Positions 15,288-18,550 of a stretch of 18,550 nt of DNA are shown one piece after another; within the stretch, counting starts at the first letter, position 1, and each line of letters opens with the position of its first letter. Source of the stretch: Alistipes sp. GTDB taxonomy: Bacteria; Bacteroidota; Bacteroidia; Bacteroidales; Rikenellaceae. The translations under genes and the position numbers were made by a program. The notes under the pieces are model-generated. The model had not been told where the DNA came from and made no database searches. It worked only from the letters and a program-made list of their open reading frames with translations. The DNA lies in contig JAFOEH010000146.1 of NCBI GenBank assembly GCA_017380275.1, positions 1 through 18,550 of the forward strand. Reading direction: 5' to 3'.

Positions 15288-16514
15288 ATGGCAGAGGTAG
15301 ATATAATGTCGGTAAAACAGCGATTCGGTATCATCGGCAACTCCGATGCGATGAATCGTGCCCTGAGCGTGGCTCTGCGCGTGGCGCCCACCGATCTGTC
15401 GGTGCTCGTTACGGGTGAGAGTGGTGTGGGTAAGGAGTTCTTCCCACAGATTATTCACGCCTACTCGGCACGCAAGCACGCTAAGTATGTAGCCGTGAAT
15501 TGCGGAGCTATCCCCGAGGGTACTATCGATTCGGAACTCTTCGGCCACGAGAAGGGCTCATTCACGGGTGCTACGGAGGCTCGCAAGGGATATTTCGAGG
15601 AGGCCGATGGCGGAACAATCTTCCTTGACGAGGTTGGCGAGCTGCCTCTCTCGACGCAGGTGCGATTGTTGCGTGTGCTGCAGTCGGGCGAGTTTATGCG
15701 TGTAGGCTCGGCGCGAGTGCAGAAGACCAACGTCCGTGTCGTGGCTGCCACGAACAACGACCTGCTGAGTGCCATCCAGTCGGGCCGCTTCCGCGAGGAT
15801 CTCTACTATCGACTCAACACCGTGCCCATCACTGTGCCAGCCCTGCGCGAGCGACCGGAGGATATTCCTCTGCTGTTCCGCAAGTTTGCAGCCGATGTGG
15901 CGGTACAATATAAGATGCCTGCCGTGCAGCTCGATGAGGGTGCGCGACAGCTCCTGCAGAGCCACTATTGGCGAGGCAATGTGCGACAGCTAAAGAACGT
16001 GGCTGAGCAGATCTCGGCGCTTGAGCGTAGCCGAACCATTACGGCAGAGGTGCTTCAGTCGTATCTCACGCCCACCTATAACACCTCCACGACGATGACC
16101 ATCGGAGGCAAGGGTAGTGGCGCAGAGGATTTCTCGTCGGAGCGCGAGTTGCTGTATAAGATACTCTTCGATATGCGCAGCGATATCAACGACCTGAAGC
16201 GTATGCTGAGCGAGTTGATGCACTCGGCAGGGGCTGTGCATACTGCTCCGGCAGCTGACGTAATCGGACTTCTGCCCTCATCCTCGGTGGTACACCCATC
16301 GGCCGTTAGCAATGCCGACTATGCCGAGAGCGAGGTCGTGGAGGAGGTTACGCACAAGGAGCTCACGAAGGCTGATATGCAACGCGAACAGATTGTAGCC
16401 GCCCTGCGTAGCAACAATGGCCGTAGGCGTGATGCGGCGCGTCAGCTCTTTATGTCGGAGCGCACGCTCTACCGCCGTATCAAGGAGTTGGGAATTACCG
16501 ATGACGACATTTAA
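15288..16514 (+). CDS. Sigma-54 interaction domain AAA+ transcriptional activator with Fis-type HTH
   Basis: This 408-residue enhancer-binding protein activates RNA polymerase with sigma-54. It has no receiver domain: the AAA+ module begins almost at once. Walker A is GESGVGKE (43-50), the sigma-54 contact loop is GSFTGA (90-95, Ser in place of the usual Ala of GAFTGA), and Walker B is GGTIFLDE (108-115). LRERPEDI (187-194) and GNVRQL (230-235) follow. A linker of about 100 residues, with a likely coiled coil at 285-312, leads to a Fis-like helix-turn-helix at 366-403 (RRDAARQLFMSERTLYRRI). With no input domain, control is probably by amount or a partner. It lies 3 nt after the HU-like gene and just before lptE. 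M7 (15306) is an alternative start. Confidence 0.92.
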   Translation: MAEVDIMSVKQRFGIIGNSDAMNRALSVALRVAPTDLSVLVTGESGVGKEFFPQIIHAYSARKHAKYVAVNCGAIPEGTIDSELFGHEKGSFTGATEARKGYFEEADGGTIFLDEVGELPLSTQVRLLRVLQSGEFMRVGSARVQKTNVRVVAATNNDLLSAIQSGRFREDLYYRLNTVPITVPALRERPEDIPLLFRKFAADVAVQYKMPAVQLDEGARQLLQSHYWRGNVRQLKNVAEQISALERSRTITAEVLQSYLTPTYNTSTTMTIGGKGSGAEDFSSERELLYKILFDMRSDINDLKRMLSELMHSAGAVHTAPAADVIGLLPSSSVVHPSAVSNADYAESEVVEEVTHKELTKADMQREQIVAALRSNNGRRRDAARQLFMSERTLYRRIKELGITDDDI

Positions 16515-16530
16515 CGAAAATTATAGCAAG

Positions 16531-17067
16531 ATGCAGATACTGAGAAATATATCGAAAAAGTTTATGGCCCTCGCACTCATCGTGGTGGGCCTTGCCGCGA
16601 GCGGATGTATCTTTATGCGCGGAGGCTATTCGTTCTCGGGTGCGAGTATTCCCGATGCAGCCAAGACCTTCAGTGTGGCATACTTTCCAAATAATGCACC
16701 GATGGTGTCGCCTACGCTCAGTACGATGCTGACTGAGGCTCTGCGCGATAAGTTCCTGCGCCAGACAAAGTTGCAGATGGTCAATGAGGATGGCGACTTC
16801 GCTTTCGAGGGCGAGATCACGGGTTATAGCTCGACCACGGCATCGGTTTCGAGCGACAACTACGCGCAGCTGAACCGACTGACGATCACCGTGCGCGTGG
16901 AGTTCACCAACAAGATCGACCCCAACGCATCCTTCTCGCAGACCTTCTCGCAGTTTGCCGATTACGACTCGCAGCAGTTGCTGACCGATATTCAATCCGA
17001 TCTGGATCAGGAGATTGTCGATCAGATCGTAACCGACATTTTTATGGCTTCGGCAGCAAATTGGTAG
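16531..17067 (+). CDS. lptE: LPS assembly lipoprotein LptE
   Basis: This 178-residue outer-membrane lipoprotein is the partner and plug of the LptD barrel that places LPS in the outer leaflet. The signal ends in LAASGC (Cys26 from the chosen start). The mature part has the Bacteroidetes LptE pattern: GGYSFSGASIPDAAKTFSVA, YFPNNAPMVSPTLS, LTEALRDKFLRQT, FEGEITGY, LNRLTITVRVEFTNKIDP, and an ending of VDQIVTDIF. ATG 16531 is chosen because it gives a normal lipoprotein signal. ATG 16501, overlapping the stop of the activator gene, would add ten polar residues and cannot be excluded. The tight spacing on both sides places it in the cluster with the sigma-54 activator and secG. Confidence 0.92.
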   Translation: MQILRNISKKFMALALIVVGLAASGCIFMRGGYSFSGASIPDAAKTFSVAYFPNNAPMVSPTLSTMLTEALRDKFLRQTKLQMVNEDGDFAFEGEITGYSSTTASVSSDNYAQLNRLTITVRVEFTNKIDPNASFSQTFSQFADYDSQQLLTDIQSDLDQEIVDQIVTDIFMASAANW

Positions 17068-17071
17068 TGAT

Positions 17072-17551
17072 ATGGGAAAAAATTTTCAAAAAAATATCGA
17101 GGCCGCTGACGGCACTATTGAGATAGCCCAGGAGGCTGTTGAGGGCCTGCTCCGCACGGAGCGCTGGCAGCCTGAAAGTGCGAGCGAGACGGCTGTGCAG
17201 GAGGCCTCGGCGGAGAGTTTGAAGGCTCTCTATGAGATACCTCAATTAGAGGTTAAAGAGATTGATATTGAGCGTCTTACATTCCTTTCGTCGGATGATA
17301 TTATCGACCGTTTTCTGCGTGCGGAACCCCGTCGTATAGTGGCCGAAGAGGGTGAGGTCGAGCAAGAGATTGTGACCTCGGCCGACATCGATGATGAGGA
17401 GGATATGGTGAGCGAGGAGCTCGCCGAGGTCTACCTCGCTCAGGGGCTGAAAGATATGGCAAAAGAAACTTATCGCAAATTAAGTTTGCTAAATCCCGAA
17501 AAAAGTATTTACTTTGCACAGATTATCGCGAACATAGATAGTAACAATTAA
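17072..17551 (+). CDS. Small acidic protein with a C-terminal TPR-like repeat, function unknown
   Basis: This 159-residue protein has no signal peptide or membrane segment and is strongly acidic in its middle (IVAEEGEVEQEIVTSADIDD). Residues about 114-157 read like one TPR helix pair (SEELAEVYLAQGLKDMAKET, then LNPEKSIYFAQII). The N-terminal half is low in recognisable motifs and probably partly disordered. It begins 4 nt after lptE and ends 15 nt before secG. In my memory of Bacteroidetes genomes a small protein of this kind commonly sits between lptE and secG, which argues for a conserved role in envelope biogenesis or as a cytoplasmic adaptor. I cannot assign a function. Confidence 0.75.
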   Translation: MGKNFQKNIEAADGTIEIAQEAVEGLLRTERWQPESASETAVQEASAESLKALYEIPQLEVKEIDIERLTFLSSDDIIDRFLRAEPRRIVAEEGEVEQEIVTSADIDDEEDMVSEELAEVYLAQGLKDMAKETYRKLSLLNPEKSIYFAQIIANIDSNN

Positions 17552-17566
17552 AAACAGTATAAAATT

Positions 17567-17926
17567 ATGTTGTATTCAATTTGTATCGTATTGATTCTCG
17601 TTGCGAGCATCATCCTCATTTTGGCCATCTTGGTGCAGAACCCCAAGAGCGGTATGGCTGCCAACTTCGGCGCTGCAAATCAGGTTATGGGTGTTCGTGA
17701 GTCAGCAAACATTCTCGAGAAGACCACTTGGACTTTGGCCACTCTGGTCGTAGTGTTGAGCCTTGTAGCTACCATCTCTATGAAGGATGGCGCTTCACCG
17801 GTTGGTGGTGCTTTGCAGCAGGATGCTGAGGCTTTGATGGAGCACGTTAATGCTTCAGCAACTCAGGCAATGCCCCAGAGCGACATCCCCAATATGGAGG
17901 CTCCCACCGAGTTCCCCGCTAACTAA
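17567..17926 (+). CDS. secG: Preprotein translocase subunit SecG
   Basis: This 119-residue inner-membrane protein is an accessory subunit of the SecYEG channel. It has two transmembrane helices (about 3-23 and 54-73). Between them lies the family core VQNPKSGMAANFGAANQVMG followed by RESANILEKTTW. The C-terminal tail of about 45 residues is polar and Pro/Glu-rich, longer than in E. coli but usual for Bacteroidetes. It is the last gene of the cluster, followed by a strong terminator. Confidence 0.93.
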   Translation: MLYSICIVLILVASIILILAILVQNPKSGMAANFGAANQVMGVRESANILEKTTWTLATLVVVLSLVATISMKDGASPVGGALQQDAEALMEHVNASATQAMPQSDIPNMEAPTEFPAN

Positions 17927-17949
17927 GCAACGGGTAAGAGATTAAGCGC

Positions 17950-17982
17950 AAGACGCAGTCCGCAAGGGCTGCGTCTTTTTTT
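17950..17982 (+). terminator. Intrinsic terminator after secG
   Basis: AAGACGCAGTCC, loop GCAA, GGGCTGCGTCTT form a 12-bp stem with one T-G wobble, followed by a run of T to 17982. It begins 23 nt after the secG stop and ends the HU/sigma-54/lptE/secG cluster. Confidence 0.92.
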
Positions 17983-17999
17983 GCCTATTTATTTAAGGT

Positions 18000-18026
18000 A
18001 TAGCGCTCCGAACGAGCTATTTTTTT
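18000..18026 (+). terminator. Possible second terminator before the blaI promoter
   Basis: ATAGC (18000-18004) can pair with GCTAT (18016-18020), or the inner GCTC with GAGC, and a T run follows to 18026. It is weaker than the preceding terminator and may act as a backup that shields the blaI promoter from read-through. Confidence 0.45.
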
Positions 18027-18032
18027 GCCGGA

Positions 18033-18097
18033 ACTAAATTATTTAGTTTAAAAACTAATAAAATTAGTTGCAAATGAAAATTTTTTAGTTACCTTTG
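18033..18097 (+). promoter_or_regulatory. blaI promoter with tandem phased operator
   Basis: Two 15-bp dyads, ACTAAATTATTTAGT (18033-18047) and ACTAATAAAATTAGT (18054-18068), have centres 21 bp apart. A third right half-site TTTAGT (18084-18089) lies exactly 21 bp further. The promoter is GTTG (18067-18070), 19 nt, TACCTTTG (18090-18097). The second dyad overlaps the -33 box and the third half-site abuts the -7 box, so a dimeric repressor bound here would block polymerase. BlaI family repressors are usually autoregulated, so the downstream product is the likely ligand. Confidence 0.75.
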
Positions 18098-18120
18098 TGA
18101 AAAACAAACCCCGATAGACT

Positions 18121-18483
18121 ATGACAATGCAGAAACTTACCAACAAAGAGGAGGAGCTGATGCAGCACTTCTGGCAACACGGAGCGATGTTCGTCAGGGA
18201 CGTTCTATTGCTCTACGACGATCCCAAGCCGCACTTCAACACCATCTCGACGATGGTACGCACGCTCGAAACGAAGGGCTTCATCGGTCACGAATCCTTC
18301 GGCAGCACCTATCGTTACTTCCCCACCGTCACGCAGGACGAGTACTCGAAGCGTGTGTTGGGCAATGTCGTGACGCGCTACTTCGAGAACTCCTACCAGC
18401 AGGTTGTCTCGGCTCTGATTGAGGAGGAGAAAATCTCAATCTCTGAGCTCGAGGAGCTTATTCGCAAGGTAAATAACCAATAA
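18121..18483 (+). CDS. BlaI/MecI/CopY family transcriptional repressor
   Basis: This 120-residue winged-helix repressor belongs to the Penicillinase_R family. The N-terminal DNA-binding domain has the family opening LTNKEEELMQHFWQHGAMFV, the recognition helix region FNTISTMVRTLETKGFI (39-55), and the wing around YRYFP (64-68). The C-terminal helices (about 75-118) form the dimer. In known systems a BlaR1/MecR1-type M56 membrane protease cleaves the repressor after sensing a signal such as a beta-lactam. Many Bacteroidetes copies regulate other targets, so resistance should not be assumed. An ATG at 18529 may begin the partner gene. M3 (18127) is an alternative start. Confidence 0.92.
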   Translation: MTMQKLTNKEEELMQHFWQHGAMFVRDVLLLYDDPKPHFNTISTMVRTLETKGFIGHESFGSTYRYFPTVTQDEYSKRVLGNVVTRYFENSYQQVVSALIEEEKISISELEELIRKVNNQ

Positions 18484-18528
18484 CCACCGCGTCCGCATTC
18501 GCAAAAAAATCACAAAAAACGCTCGTTT

Positions 18529-18550
18529 ATGTTCAATTTTTTAGTATATC
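18529..18550 (+). CDS. Start of a probable BlaR1-like (M56) gene, cut off by window edge
   Basis: An ATG 45 nt after the blaI stop opens a frame encoding MFNFLVY before the window ends. The hydrophobic start and the usual blaI-blaR1 gene order suggest an M56 membrane protease sensor. Only seven codons are visible, so this rests mainly on context. Confidence 0.35.

Overview
The window looks like chromosomal DNA of a gut Bacteroidetes, most likely a Rikenellaceae/Alistipes-type organism. The grounds are moderately high GC genes in AT-rich spacers, promoters of the Bacteroidetes form TTTG-N19/20-TAnnTTTG, starts without Shine-Dalgarno sequences, many secreted or lipoprotein hydrolases, and the sigma-54 activator/lptE/TPR/secG gene order. 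The genus is inferred. No mobile element, CRISPR array or phage gene was seen, and no gene-free stretch exceeds 300 bases.

Left part, almost all on the minus strand. The window opens inside a tRNA-Tyr gene, preceded in its transcription direction by a tRNA-Thr(UGU) whose acceptor, anticodon and T stems are mispaired, with a good promoter at 150-180. Next come a lipoprotein substrate-binding protein of the iron/corrinoid ABC-uptake type and a DUF2284 metal-binding protein, 3 nt apart and without permease or ATPase. Then follow two tandem secreted C1B (bleomycin-hydrolase-like) cysteine peptidases behind a leader that can fold, and an operon of a NifX/NafY-like protein plus desulfoferrodoxin (superoxide reductase).

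Middle part. On the plus strand an outer-membrane beta-barrel protein and a 1193-residue GH2 lipoprotein with two discoidin-like modules form a pair. A hairpin terminator that can serve both strands separates them from asnA (minus strand). A GH78 alpha-L-rhamnosidase-like gene with its own consensus promoter and terminator follows. The glycosidases suggest host- or plant-glycan use, but no SusC/SusD pair is present.

Right part, plus strand. A five-gene cluster encodes a membrane-anchored HU-like protein, a sigma-54 AAA+ activator, LptE, a small acidic TPR-like protein and SecG, joining gene regulation to envelope biogenesis (LPS assembly and protein export). A BlaI/MecI-type repressor follows, with three half-sites at exact 21-bp spacing over its promoter, and then probably the first codons of a BlaR1-like gene.

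The main non-gene signals are the mispaired tRNA-Thr, a 32-nt intergenic motif shared (24 of 32 positions) between the spacers upstream of the C1B operon and asnA, the foldable C1B leader, and the phased blaI operator.
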